From positions 1 to 34,644 of IMG/VR virus record IMGVR_UViG_3300036770_004386: a stretch of DNA of 34,644 nt; one strand, 5' to 3'. The DNA is from a virus. The notes under the pieces are model-generated. The model searched no databases. It was given only the letters and a program-made list of their open reading frames with translations, and had not been told where the DNA came from. Shown here piece by piece: positions 9,675 to 18,294 of this stretch (position 1 is the first letter of the stretch; every line of letters begins with the position of its first letter). Both the position numbers and the translations under genes were made by a program.

Positions 9675-11063
9675 ATGAAGATCACAGAATTGCGTGATCA
9701 GGTGGCAGCGTTGCAGGCCGAAATTGAGTCGCTCGCCGCCATTGAAGAGATCACACCTGACCAGGACGCACGTCTCACCGCTGTTCTTGACGAGTTCGAC
9801 GCTCGCAAGTCGGAACTTGACGCGGCAGAAATCCGCGCGGCCCGTGTTGAGGCTGCGAAGGCTGCCATCACCGAGCGTGGCGTTGGATTCGACGCACCGC
9901 AGATCATGAAGCGCACCGAAACCAAGGTTGACATCCGCAGCGCAAGCCGCGGAGAAGTCCGTGATGCGGCGATGAAGATCCTGGAAACCGAGGGTCGCGA
10001 CCTTGCACCTCGCCAGGCTGATCACGTCGATCGTCTGTTGAACACGCGCAACGGCAACACCGATGGTGGTGAGATCGCCAAGCGTATGATCCTCACCGAA
10101 ACCGATGCTTACCGTTCGGCGTTCGTCAAGGGAGTTACGCAGACTGCACCGGCTTACACCGCTGAGGAAGTTTCGGCGTTGAATGAGTTCCGCGCCGCTG
10201 CACTCTCCCCGGATTCGGCTGGTGGTTTTGGTGTTCCGGTGTTGATCGACCCGACGATCATCCTCACCTCTGGTGCGGCTGACGCTCCGATCCTCAACCT
10301 GGCTCGTATCGTGACGATCACCACCGACGCTTGGAAGGGTGTTTCATCCGCTGGTGTCTCGTGGTCGTATGACGCTGAAGCATCGGAAGTGTCGGACGAC
10401 GCTCCCACCTTGGCTCAGCCGTCCATCGACGTTTACACCGCTCGCGGTTTCATCCCCTACTCCATTGAGGTGGGCCAGGATTACCCCGGTTTCGCTGAGG
10501 AGATGCGCCGTCTGCTTGACCAGGGTTACATCGACCTGGTGGCCTCGCAGTCGATGACCGGAACCACACCGGTTGGTATCTTCACCGCTTTGGACGCGAA
10601 CACCAACGTTGAGGTCGTCGTGACGACCGATGGTACGTTCAGCGCGGTGGACCTGCTCAAGGTGTGGAAGTCGCTCCCGGAGCGTTACAAGGCTCGCGCC
10701 ACGTGGATCATGTCCACCGACGTGGAGAACGAGATCCGTTCGTTCTCAGCCAACGACACCGGAGCGTATTACACGGTCAACATTACGCAAGGTGGAATCG
10801 GCAACCTGTTCGGTCGTCCGGTCATCACCAGCGACTACGCACCAGAGTTCACCGGCACAACCGGAGCCGCAAACATCCTCGTGGTTGGTGATTTCTCCAA
10901 CTTCGTGGTGGCTCAGCGTGCAGGTATGACAGTTGAATTGGTTTCGCACCTGTTCGGTACGACCAACAACCGTCCTACCGGTCAGCGCGGTTGGTTCGCC
11001 TACGCTCGTCACGGATTCGACTCCGTGAACGATAACGGATTCCGACTGTTGCAGAACACCTGA
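9675..11063 (+). CDS. Major capsid protein with N-terminal scaffold domain (HK97 fold)
   Basis: 462 residues. Residues 1-65 form a charged coiled coil (ELRDQVAALQAEIESLAAIE), which fits the delta-domain scaffold removed by the protease just upstream. The rest looks like an HK97-fold shell protein: DSAGGFGVPVLIDPTII, SWSYDAEASEVSDDAP, YIDLVASQSMTGTTPVGIF, and a C-terminal GQRGWFAYARHGFDSVN. Codon choice is more GC-rich and regular than in neighbours, as expected for the most highly expressed gene. A strong hairpin follows at 11076. Confidence 0.94.
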   Translation: MKITELRDQVAALQAEIESLAAIEEITPDQDARLTAVLDEFDARKSELDAAEIRAARVEAAKAAITERGVGFDAPQIMKRTETKVDIRSASRGEVRDAAMKILETEGRDLAPRQADHVDRLLNTRNGNTDGGEIAKRMILTETDAYRSAFVKGVTQTAPAYTAEEVSALNEFRAAALSPDSAGGFGVPVLIDPTIILTSGAADAPILNLARIVTITTDAWKGVSSAGVSWSYDAEASEVSDDAPTLAQPSIDVYTARGFIPYSIEVGQDYPGFAEEMRRLLDQGYIDLVASQSMTGTTPVGIFTALDANTNVEVVVTTDGTFSAVDLLKVWKSLPERYKARATWIMSTDVENEIRSFSANDTGAYYTVNITQGGIGNLFGRPVITSDYAPEFTGTTGAANILVVGDFSNFVVAQRAGMTVELVSHLFGTTNNRPTGQRGWFAYARHGFDSVNDNGFRLLQNT

Positions 11064-11075
11064 TAACAGCAAGTC

Positions 11076-11115
11076 ATCCCCACCAGCGATTCTGGGCGGT
11101 TTCGCTGGTGGGGAT
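11076..11115 (+). terminator. 14-bp perfect hairpin after the capsid gene
   Basis: Arms ATCCCCACCAGCGA (11076-11089) and TCGCTGGTGGGGAT (11102-11115) pair perfectly around a 12-base loop. There is no T-run after it. The loop segment GGGCGGTTT can instead pair with downstream AAACCGCCC (11124-11132), so two exclusive folds exist. Likely roles are partial termination or 3'-end stabilisation of the capsid message. Confidence 0.65.
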
Positions 11116-11147
11116 ACCGCCCAAAACCGCCCACGGAGGTAAACGCG

Positions 11148-11387
11148 ATGCGAACACCAATCGTATACGCACAACAGACATGTACAACCACCGACCCGAA
11201 CACAGGGTTGATCGTACGTCTCGTCGAAAACGAACCATGGATCGCCAACGATCCGTTCGTCCTGGCGAAACCAGAACTGTTCGGTGATCAGCCGTTCCGG
11301 TTGCGACGTACCACTCAGGTGGTGTCGGCTCGTCCTGTAGAGACAGCCACGAAAACACCTGGAGAGAAGCGAGCCAAGAATGCCTAG
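11148..11387 (+). CDS. Small head protein, unknown
   Basis: 79 residues with a good GGAGG ribosome site at 11135-11139. It has a short N-terminal strand (RTPIVYAQQTCTTTDPNTG), then VRLVENEPWIANDPFVLAKP, and a basic tail. Proteins of this size and pattern follow the capsid gene in many actinophages and may be minor head or decoration proteins. Its stop overlaps the ATG of the next glycosyltransferase. Confidence 0.7.
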   Translation: MRTPIVYAQQTCTTTDPNTGLIVRLVENEPWIANDPFVLAKPELFGDQPFRLRRTTQVVSARPVETATKTPGEKRAKNA

Positions 11388-12501
11388 CGGCGACGTGCTC
11401 CTAGGCTATCTGCATCCACACGACATCGCAGCATCATTCCATAAAAGTCTCCTAAACCTGGTTGGTTGGGACATGGCACATGATCGCAGACTGTCTGGAT
11501 GGGCCAGCATCAAATGCGCATCAGGTGGTATCCCGGAAGGACGTAACCAACTGGCCAACAATTTCATGTCCAGTGAATGTGACTGGCTGTTCATGGTTGA
11601 CGCAGACATGGGATTTGAATCCCACGCACTAGATCAACTGCTACAGATCGCAGATCCAAAAGATCGTCCTATCGTTGGTGGTTTGGCGTTCGCTCAACGT
11701 GAAGCAGTTGAGGATAACAGCGGCGGATATCGCTGTATCCCACGACCCACAATTTTCGATTGGGTAGAACATACCGATGGTCACCAACGTTTCACCGGTC
11801 GATCGCACTACCCAACCAACAGTTTGGTGAGATGCGCCGCCACTGGCGGTGCGTTCCTGTTGATCCACCGTACAGTGATCGAACAGATCCACCAAGAATA
11901 CGGGCCTACATGGTTTGATCGAGTGCGCGGTAGCGATGGATCATTGATCGGTGAAGACATCTCATTTTTTGCCAGATGTCAAGCCTTAGAAATCCCATGC
12001 CACGTACATACTGGCATCCGGTCCACCCATATGAAACACCTGTGGCTAGGTGAGATCGATTTTTGGCATTCATTCCTCGCACCGCCAGCCACTGAATGTT
12101 TCAATATCTATTTCACAGATAACGGTCAGCCAGACATCCCGTTTTGGAATACGTTGCGCTCTACTACCGGCTGGTACAACAACGTCCATCCTGATATCAA
12201 AACTGCACTTGATGATAACAGCGCAAAGTGGCTGTTGATCACTGCGACTAATGTCCGGTTCCGTAGCAGTTGGTATGATCACGCCATCGATACAGCCAAA
12301 CGTTATGGATGTAAGGTTGTCGGGATGAACGACACTACTACTGTCAGTTCGATGCGTGGCGAGACAGCACGTAGCGTCCTGGTGAACCGTGAATGGCTGG
12401 CTGATCAGAAATGGCATGGTGTAGAATCTCTGGTAGAACTGGCCAAATCACAAAACACGTTCTTGGTGTCTTTGGCGAGTGAGATTGAACAACCAGCGTG
12501 A
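11380..12501 (+). CDS. Glycosyltransferase-like protein in the head module
   Basis: 373 residues. The N-terminal half has a GT-A layout: GIPEGRNQLANNFM, the metal-binding WLFMVDADMGFE, then GGLAFAQRE and CAATGGAFLLIHRTVI, with GEDISFFARCQAL as the acceptor-side acidic motif. After about residue 230 comes a second domain (ITATNVRFRSSWYDHAIDTA, CKVVGMNDTTTVSSMRG) that I do not recognise. Actinophages often carry a glycosyltransferase right after the capsid gene, and some actinophage virion proteins are known to be glycosylated. Capsid or tail glycosylation is therefore the leading idea. Confidence 0.83.
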   Translation: MPSGDVLLGYLHPHDIAASFHKSLLNLVGWDMAHDRRLSGWASIKCASGGIPEGRNQLANNFMSSECDWLFMVDADMGFESHALDQLLQIADPKDRPIVGGLAFAQREAVEDNSGGYRCIPRPTIFDWVEHTDGHQRFTGRSHYPTNSLVRCAATGGAFLLIHRTVIEQIHQEYGPTWFDRVRGSDGSLIGEDISFFARCQALEIPCHVHTGIRSTHMKHLWLGEIDFWHSFLAPPATECFNIYFTDNGQPDIPFWNTLRSTTGWYNNVHPDIKTALDDNSAKWLLITATNVRFRSSWYDHAIDTAKRYGCKVVGMNDTTTVSSMRGETARSVLVNREWLADQKWHGVESLVELAKSQNTFLVSLASEIEQPA

Positions 12502-12513
12502 TAAGGGCTTGAG

Positions 12514-13122
12514 ATGACTCAACAACTGTGCGATATCTCCGATCTGAAACATACTCTAGGTATCACAGATACAGTTGATGATGTGCAACTTGAACTGGCT
12601 ATCGACGCTGCCACATCGATGATCCAACAGTATTGCGGTCGCCAGTTCACTTATGACACCATCGCCACCGCGCGTGTGTTCGTAGCGGACAGTGCTGAGG
12701 TCTGCCGCACAGACGATTTTGGGACTACCAGCGGCTTGATCGTTCAAGTGGACACAGGGTTGAACGGCACTTTTGAACAGGTGTGGTCTACCGCAGATTA
12801 CCAGTTGGAACCGTTGAACGGTAAAACCGATGGTGAGTATTGGCCTTACAATACGATACGTGCGATCGAAAGCCTATGGTTCACCAGAGATTACGGTAGG
12901 GCTTGTGTCCAGGTGACAGCCAGATGGGGATGGGCCACGATCCCCAATGCGGTGAAACAGGCTTGCTTGATCCAAGCGATCACAATTTTCAAATCCCCTG
13001 ATGCACCGTTTGGTGCTACACCATTCGCAGATACCGGTATCCTACGGTTGCGATCTGCACTCCACCCAACAGCAGCCGCTTTGGTACAACCATACCGGCT
13101 TGAACCAGTGATGGTAGGCTGA
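12514..13122 (+). CDS. Head-tail connector (gp6-like adaptor)
   Basis: 202 residues. The N-terminus CDISDLKHTLGITDTVDDVQ, then AIDAATSMIQQYCGRQF, is the helical pattern of HK97 gp6-type connectors that bind under the portal. The middle is beta-rich (YQLEPLNGKTDGEYWPYN), followed by the VTARWGWATIPNAVKQACLI segment typical of the family. The stop overlaps the ATG of the next gene. Confidence 0.85.
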   Translation: MTQQLCDISDLKHTLGITDTVDDVQLELAIDAATSMIQQYCGRQFTYDTIATARVFVADSAEVCRTDDFGTTSGLIVQVDTGLNGTFEQVWSTADYQLEPLNGKTDGEYWPYNTIRAIESLWFTRDYGRACVQVTARWGWATIPNAVKQACLIQAITIFKSPDAPFGATPFADTGILRLRSALHPTAAALVQPYRLEPVMVG

Positions 13123-13529
13123 TGGCGGCAACAGTTACTGAAACCACCGCAGGGTTGAAAGACCGGCTGTCCGCCATCCCTGGACTGCGAACGTTCGATC
13201 ACGTCCCGGATTCGATTCCGGTGCCGATGGCGACAGTAGGTGTAGAAGACATCACTTTCCACCGGTCGTTCAGCGGTGGCGATCCTGTTTACACTTTCAC
13301 TATATCGGTTATTGTGGCACGTGCTGATGAACGGTCCGCTCAACGCGCCCTAGATGGATACGTCTCGTGGGATGGGCAGACATCTGTACGTGCAGCAATT
13401 GAGGCCGATAAAACCTTGAACGGAACTGTCCAAACGTTGATCGTAGAATCAGCGTCCAATATCCGTGTCATTCAGGCGAATGAAGCCACCTACCTGGCGG
13501 TTGATTTCACTGTTGTGGTACATGCCTAG
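13122..13529 (+). CDS. Tail terminator/completion-type minor tail protein
   Basis: 135 residues with the alternating strand-helix pattern of tail terminator proteins: helix LKDRLSAIPGLRTFDHVPD, strand MATVGVEDITFHRSF, strand VYTFTISVIVARADERSAQR, a helix, and the final strand YLAVDFTVVVHA. It follows the connector and precedes the tail tube gene, which is where a tail terminator belongs. Assignment rests on position and fold pattern. Confidence 0.75.
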   Translation: MAATVTETTAGLKDRLSAIPGLRTFDHVPDSIPVPMATVGVEDITFHRSFSGGDPVYTFTISVIVARADERSAQRALDGYVSWDGQTSVRAAIEADKTLNGTVQTLIVESASNIRVIQANEATYLAVDFTVVVHA

Positions 13530-13537
13530 GAGAAACA

Positions 13538-13711
13538 ATGCACAGTTATGCTGTCAAATCGTCGCGGATGTCGCTCCCGGCAGGATCAGTAGTCAGCGAA
13601 GCAGATCTACAAGAGTGTAATATTGAAGCACTTGTGGAAAGCGGCCACCTAGTTTTGGTGGCTAATAAACCAGCCAAAACAGCCACAGTTCAGCAAGAGG
13701 AGAACAACTAA
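13538..13711 (+). CDS. Small conserved protein (57 aa) before the tail tube gene
   Basis: Starts at ATG 13538 after an AGGAGA ribosome site, and its TAA overlaps the ATG of the tail tube gene (TAATG). Residues include VKSSRMSLPAGSVVSEADLQ, a central ALVESGHLVLVA and a polar Lys/Gln/Glu tail. Similar short proteins with a central IEALVESGHL-type helix lie near connector and tail genes in many actinophages. Function unknown; perfect coupling on both sides supports it. Confidence 0.75.
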   Translation: MHSYAVKSSRMSLPAGSVVSEADLQECNIEALVESGHLVLVANKPAKTATVQQEENN

Positions 13712-14118
13712 TGGCACGTCTAGTTTTCACCAACCCTATTATCACGATCAACAGTGTTGATCTGACCGACCGTATCGCACAGGTTAGCCTCGATATGTCG
13801 TTCGCAGAGGTCGCCACCACCGCGTTTGGCGATTCCGCGGTCACTCGCGTTGCAGGGTTGGGCGATCACAGCGTCAGTATCTCGTTCCATCAGGATTTCG
13901 CCGCTGGCGAGGTTGAAGCGACGATCTACCCGCTGTTGGGTACGACCACGACGGTGACTGTCAAGCCGGTGAACACAACCACCAGCACCAGCAACCCTCT
14001 GTACAGTTTCACTGCTTTGGTGAACTCGTGGTCACCGGTCGCTGGTGCAGTTGGCGATCTGTTGACTGCTGACGTGACGTGGCCCATCTCCGGTATGGTC
14101 AATAAGACAACTGCCTGA
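13711..14118 (+). CDS. Major tail (tube) protein
   Basis: 135 residues, almost all beta strand: RLVFTNPIITINSVDLTDRI, VSLDMSFAEVATTAFGDSA, HSVSISFHQDFAAGEVE, and a closing ADVTWPISGMVNKTTA. This is the profile of short actinophage tail tube subunits. It lies directly upstream of the frameshifted tail assembly chaperone pair, the conserved tail order. Confidence 0.87.
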   Translation: MARLVFTNPIITINSVDLTDRIAQVSLDMSFAEVATTAFGDSAVTRVAGLGDHSVSISFHQDFAAGEVEATIYPLLGTTTTVTVKPVNTTTSTSNPLYSFTALVNSWSPVAGAVGDLLTADVTWPISGMVNKTTA

Positions 14119-14134
14119 TAGGAAGGAACCGCCC

Positions 14135-14407
14135 ATGATTGGATATAAAATGCGGATCGTCACAACCGACGAGACGTACGAAGCACCGGTTACACCTAAA
14201 GCAGCGATCAACTTTGAACGCCACCATAAGGTTGGTTTGGTCAAAGCCCTTAGCCAAGACATGAAGATGGAACATCTCTACTGGCTGGCGTGGGAATGTA
14301 CTAGATCAGCAGGTCGAGTGGTCAAACCGTTTGATGGTTGGTTGGATGAGATCCAATCGGTGGAGTTCATCTCACCAACCGCGGAGGCATTCGAGGGAAA
14401 AGAATAG
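14135..14407 (+). CDS. Tail assembly chaperone, short (G-type) form
   Basis: 90 residues. It begins YKMRIVTTDETYEAPVTPKA, followed by a helical middle (ERHHKVGLVKALSQDMKMEH, WLAWECTRSAGRVVKPFDGW). It ends FEGKE-stop just past a GGGAAAA slippery heptamer. Position between tail tube and tape measure fits the G protein of the lambda G/GT pair, which coats the tape measure during tail assembly. The C-terminal extension is supplied by the frameshift product described separately. Confidence 0.9.
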   Translation: MIGYKMRIVTTDETYEAPVTPKAAINFERHHKVGLVKALSQDMKMEHLYWLAWECTRSAGRVVKPFDGWLDEIQSVEFISPTAEAFEGKE

Positions 14408-14562
14408 ACAATACCTATATAGGTCTTGTCGCCGCTGTAGCAGTTGAAACCGGTATCAGTCCAATCGATCTGATGGACACACCACCAGAAGTTTTCAACG
14501 CGATAGTGGGTTACATGCGCAGGCGATCCGCACAACAAACCGAGATGAAACGGAGAACTTGA
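14135..14562 (+). CDS. Tail assembly chaperone, long (GT) form by -1 frameshift
   Basis: Reads 14135-14401, slips back one base, and continues 14401-14562 for about 142 residues in all. The extension contains NTYIGLVAAVAVETGISPID, then LMDTPPEVFNAIVGYMRRRS, which looks like the T domain that recruits tube subunits. The extension has no start codon or ribosome site of its own and would otherwise leave a 155-base gap. The next gene's ATG overlaps its TGA (14560-14562). Confidence 0.88.
14395..14430 (+). promoter_or_regulatory. -1 programmed frameshift site: slippery heptamer plus hairpin
   Basis: G GGA AAA at 14395-14401 is in the correct X XXY YYZ phase for a -1 slip. Five bases later GACAA (14407-14411) pairs with TTGTC (14426-14430). 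After one mismatch, ACCT (14413-14416) pairs with AGGT (14421-14424) around an ATAT loop. Spacing and structure match known stimulatory hairpins. Confidence 0.88.
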
Positions 14563-14939
14563 TGCGTGACGTAACCTTCCGTGTTGATGGTCTGAACAAA
14601 CTGTTACGTGCCTTAGAAAAACTTGATGAGGCTGCTAAACAAGAGTTCCGTGAGGCTGGTAAAGAAGCCGGAAAAATCGTAGCAACCGAAGCGAAAGTGC
14701 AAGTTCCAGTGCTAACTGGCAGGTTGCAGCGCACTATTAAAGCGTCCTCTACCACTCGTGGTGCTAAGGTGATGGCAGGTCGCGCTACGGTTCCCTATGC
14801 TCCGATCATCCATTTCGGTTGGCCTGCTCACAATATCGCGCCCAATCGGTTCCTCTACCGTGCGGTGGACAATAAGGTAAAATCGGTGGTAGATGCATAT
14901 CTAGCCACGATTTACAATATTTGGAATAGGAACGTCTGA
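14562..14939 (+). CDS. HK97 gp10-like head-tail/tail completion protein
   Basis: 125 residues from ATG 14562; an upstream TTG is less likely. The pattern DVTFRVDGLNKLLRALEKLD, EAGKIVATEAKVQVPVLTGR, LQRTIKASST and VPYAPIIHFGWPAHN ... PNRFLYRAVD is diagnostic for the HK97 gp10 family of connector or tail completion proteins. It usually lies upstream of the tail tube gene; here it sits between the chaperones and the tape measure. Confidence 0.85.
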   Translation: MRDVTFRVDGLNKLLRALEKLDEAAKQEFREAGKEAGKIVATEAKVQVPVLTGRLQRTIKASSTTRGAKVMAGRATVPYAPIIHFGWPAHNIAPNRFLYRAVDNKVKSVVDAYLATIYNIWNRNV

Positions 14940-17050
14940 TGGTAGCGAAACGAGCATCACTTGCAGTAAATGTTATCGCTGATGCTACACAGGCTAAAGC
15001 AGCGTTTAAAGAAGCAGAGAAAGCGGCAGGGTCGCTAGGCACTCAGGCCACCAACCTGACTAAGGGTTTGGCTAATGCGTTTGCCACTAAGGTGATCACT
15101 GATTTTGCGAAATCGTCGATCAACGCAGCGTCAGATCTTGGTGAGTCGATCAACGCTGTACAGGTGACGTTTGGTGATGCAGCCGATGGAATCCTAGAGT
15201 TTGGTGAAACCGCATCTAAAACTGTTGGTCTATCAGCGCAGGATTTCAATACTTTCGCGGTGCAGTTTGCTGGTTTCACTAAGCAGATCGCTGGCGCAAA
15301 TGGCGATGTCATCGCAGTTACCGAGGATCTGACGACCCGTATCGCTGACTTCGCGTCAGTGATGAACTTGGATATCCCGCAGGCAGCGCAGGTGTTCCAA
15401 TCATCGTTGGCTGGTGAAACAGAGTCGATCCGTCGTTTCGGTATCGATCTGTCCGCTGCGGCGGTTGCTGCTTTCGCGGTAGAGGAAGGTATCGCAGAGT
15501 CGGCATCTACGATGACTGAAGCGGAGAAGGTGCAGGCGCGTTATGCACTTCTCATGGAAGAAACCGCTAAAACCGCTGGCGATTTCGCCAACACTTCTGA
15601 CAGTTTGGCGAACAGTCAGCGTATTTTGCAGGCTGATTTTAAGAATATGCAGGCGGAGATCGGCCAGGCCTTGCTACCGGTGATGCAAGAGTTGGTGGGT
15701 ATCGCCAAAATTGCGGTTGATGCTTTCACTGCTCTACCTGAGCCGTTGCAGAAAATCATCACGTTTACCGCTGTGCTAGGTGGCGGTTTGGCTACCGCGT
15801 CGCGTTCCTTGCAAGGTTTCGGGTTGGCGGCTAAGACAGCCAATATTGCGGTTGGTGCGCTTGGTGGCGTGATGTTGATCGCTGGTCTTCATGCATCGCA
15901 GGCTGCTGAAGACGCAGCGAAGTTCCAAAAAGAACTTGACGGATTGACTCGCGCTACTGATGACACCATCAAAGCACAATTTGGTGCGACCTATGCTGCG
16001 TCTTTGTTCGCTGGTGAGTTTGGTTCGGCTGAAGAGTTTGTAGCGAAATTGGCGCAAACATCGATAGGCACAACAGAACGTTTGCGAGATCTGGGTCTTA
16101 TCCAGGAACTGCTTGGTTTGACTACTGAGGAAGTCAATGTCATCATTGATGAACAGGTGGCTGGTTTCAAGCAGGCTGAGGCTGACGCAGAGCGTACACA
16201 AAACGCTATTGATGGATTGACTGAGGCGGAAATAGAAGCCGCTGAAGCAACCAGACTGCACAATGAGGAACTGAAGAAACAAGAAGACGCGTTGAATGAT
16301 GTTTTGAACGCGACGTTGGCTCAGTTTAACGCGTCGATCGCCTACGAAAATCAGCAGTTCCGTACCACTGATGCGATCGCAGAGTACGTCACGGCTCATC
16401 TTGAGGCGGCATCTGGTACGCTGTCGGCTGAAGAGGCGACACGTAAGATTGCTGAAGCGCAAAATGCCGCAGCGTCAGAAGCGTTGAATCAGGCTGCTGC
16501 TGTAGCGAGGGTCGCTGAAGAGCAAGCCAAAATGCGTGGTGAGACGCTCACCGCCACTGAATCTGCGGCGTTGCAGATCGCGGAGTTGGAGAAAGTCGCC
16601 AAAACACTTTCACCAACCGATCCGCTCCGTAGGGAGTTGGAAGCGTACATCCGGCAGTTGGGTACGATACCCAAGGATGTTGAAACTGAGTTGAAAGTTA
16701 GTGTCAATGCTTGGTTGAACTCGATGAATGCCGGTGGCGGTGCAGGTGGCGGTCGTGTCACCTTCCGCGCCAAAGGTGGCCCCGTATCCCCAACATTAGG
16801 ACCATACATCGTCGGTGAAGAAGGACCAGAGATTTTCATCCCCGGTCAAACCGGCATGGTTCTACCTAACACTGCATTGATTGATGCGATGGCCACTAAG
16901 CCAAGTTCCGCTGTGGCGGCGAATCAACCTACGGTTATTGTGAATGTGGCTGGTTCGGTGACTAGCGAACGTGATCTTATCGAATCAATCCGACGTGGTT
17001 TGGTGAACTCGCAACGTAATGGATCTCAATTGGTGTACACGAACCTATGA
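14939..17050 (+). CDS. Tape measure protein
   Basis: 703 residues. Ala-rich helices run through most of the protein. A hydrophobic segment lies near residues 275-325 (IITFTAVLGGGLATASRSLQ and GALGGVMLIAGLHASQ). The C-terminus KGGPVSPTLGPYIVGEEGPE, then IFIPGQTGMVLPNT, is typical of tape measure proteins. At about 0.15 nm per residue this predicts a tail near 105 nm, so a siphovirus. The gene is coupled to both neighbours (TGATG at the start, ATGA at the end). Confidence 0.92.
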   Translation: MVAKRASLAVNVIADATQAKAAFKEAEKAAGSLGTQATNLTKGLANAFATKVITDFAKSSINAASDLGESINAVQVTFGDAADGILEFGETASKTVGLSAQDFNTFAVQFAGFTKQIAGANGDVIAVTEDLTTRIADFASVMNLDIPQAAQVFQSSLAGETESIRRFGIDLSAAAVAAFAVEEGIAESASTMTEAEKVQARYALLMEETAKTAGDFANTSDSLANSQRILQADFKNMQAEIGQALLPVMQELVGIAKIAVDAFTALPEPLQKIITFTAVLGGGLATASRSLQGFGLAAKTANIAVGALGGVMLIAGLHASQAAEDAAKFQKELDGLTRATDDTIKAQFGATYAASLFAGEFGSAEEFVAKLAQTSIGTTERLRDLGLIQELLGLTTEEVNVIIDEQVAGFKQAEADAERTQNAIDGLTEAEIEAAEATRLHNEELKKQEDALNDVLNATLAQFNASIAYENQQFRTTDAIAEYVTAHLEAASGTLSAEEATRKIAEAQNAAASEALNQAAAVARVAEEQAKMRGETLTATESAALQIAELEKVAKTLSPTDPLRRELEAYIRQLGTIPKDVETELKVSVNAWLNSMNAGGGAGGGRVTFRAKGGPVSPTLGPYIVGEEGPEIFIPGQTGMVLPNTALIDAMATKPSSAVAANQPTVIVNVAGSVTSERDLIESIRRGLVNSQRNGSQLVYTNL

Positions 17051-18285
17051 GTCTTCCTGCAACCCCTACTGTTAAGATCCGCCTAGGGACTGGTCCATCG
17101 TTTGGTGACCCTTTTATCCTTGGTGATCCCAACAATGGTGTATTGGGTACTAATGTACTGGCTCCTAATGCGATCCAGGAGATCAATATCACTGACCAGG
17201 TGCGTAAGATCTCTACACGTCACGGTCGCGATCGTGCATTTGAAGAATATCTACCTGGTGAAGCGACTATCGAGTTCTACGATTTCACCGGGGATTGGAA
17301 TCCGAACAACACGTCGTCACCTTATTATCCGCAAGTTAAACCAATGCGGCAGGTGCGTGTAACCGCCAACTACCAAGGCAACGATTACAGCATTTTCGCT
17401 GGCTATATCACATCATGGGATTACACTTGGGCAGATCAATCAGTTGATTTCGCCATTGTGACTGTCCGTGCTGTTGACGCATTCAGATTGCTGCAACTTG
17501 CAAATATCGAGACGGTTACTGGTGCAGCAAACAAAGATTTGCCTGGTGAGCGTATCAATCTGATCTTAGATGAGATTGGTTGGCCTGCCGGTCAACGGCT
17601 GATCGACGATGGCGACACCGAATTGGAGAACGACCCTGGCGGTTTTCGATCTGCACTGTCTGCAATCCAGATAATCGAACAATCAGACCTAGGTGCATTC
17701 TATATCGACCATGATGGCAAGGCTGTTTACCTGTCGCGTCAATCGTTGTCACAAAAGGCATCAGGCACTGCATATGAATTTGATGACAACGGTGTAAACA
17801 TCCAATACCAGGATATTGATATTAACTATGATGAGACTGAACTTGCTAATTCTGTGACTCTCACCAGGTTGTCTGGCCAGCCACAAACTGCTAGCGATGC
17901 ATCTTCGATATCTGAGTTTTTTCTACGGTCATTCAACCGTTCAGGGTTGATGATGGAAACCAACAATCTGGCATTGCAACGGGCCAATCAGATTTTGAAC
18001 TACAGGAAACAACCCAGGTTGCGGATTGATCGTTTCACTCTAGATATGTCTTCTGACTCTAATCGTATTACACCTGGTTTGGCGTTGGAAGTTGGCGATC
18101 CGGTGATCATCACCAAAAACATGGCGAACGGATCTGATTTGACGTTACGGTTAACTATCCAGGGTCACACTACTGATATCACACCAGATCGTTGGGTGAA
18201 CACCTATACTACTGCCTACCCACTAAGTACCGCGTTCATCTTAGGTAGTGCGGAGTTTGGTATACTTGGAACCAACACACTTTAG
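17047..18285 (+). CDS. Minor tail / tail hub protein
   Basis: 412 residues following the tape measure. The middle section (EYLPGEATIEFYDFTGDWNP, KPMRQVRVTANYQGNDYSIF, GYITSWDYTW) has the beta-rich look of actinophage minor tail or baseplate hub proteins. A 16-residue motif occurs at residues 23-38 and again as the last 16 residues (FILG....G.LGTN.L). Its place after the tape measure suggests distal tail or hub, where the tip begins. Confidence 0.82.
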   Translation: MSLPATPTVKIRLGTGPSFGDPFILGDPNNGVLGTNVLAPNAIQEINITDQVRKISTRHGRDRAFEEYLPGEATIEFYDFTGDWNPNNTSSPYYPQVKPMRQVRVTANYQGNDYSIFAGYITSWDYTWADQSVDFAIVTVRAVDAFRLLQLANIETVTGAANKDLPGERINLILDEIGWPAGQRLIDDGDTELENDPGGFRSALSAIQIIEQSDLGAFYIDHDGKAVYLSRQSLSQKASGTAYEFDDNGVNIQYQDIDINYDETELANSVTLTRLSGQPQTASDASSISEFFLRSFNRSGLMMETNNLALQRANQILNYRKQPRLRIDRFTLDMSSDSNRITPGLALEVGDPVIITKNMANGSDLTLRLTIQGHTTDITPDRWVNTYTTAYPLSTAFILGSAEFGILGTNTL

Positions 18286-18294
18286 GAGTGTAAC

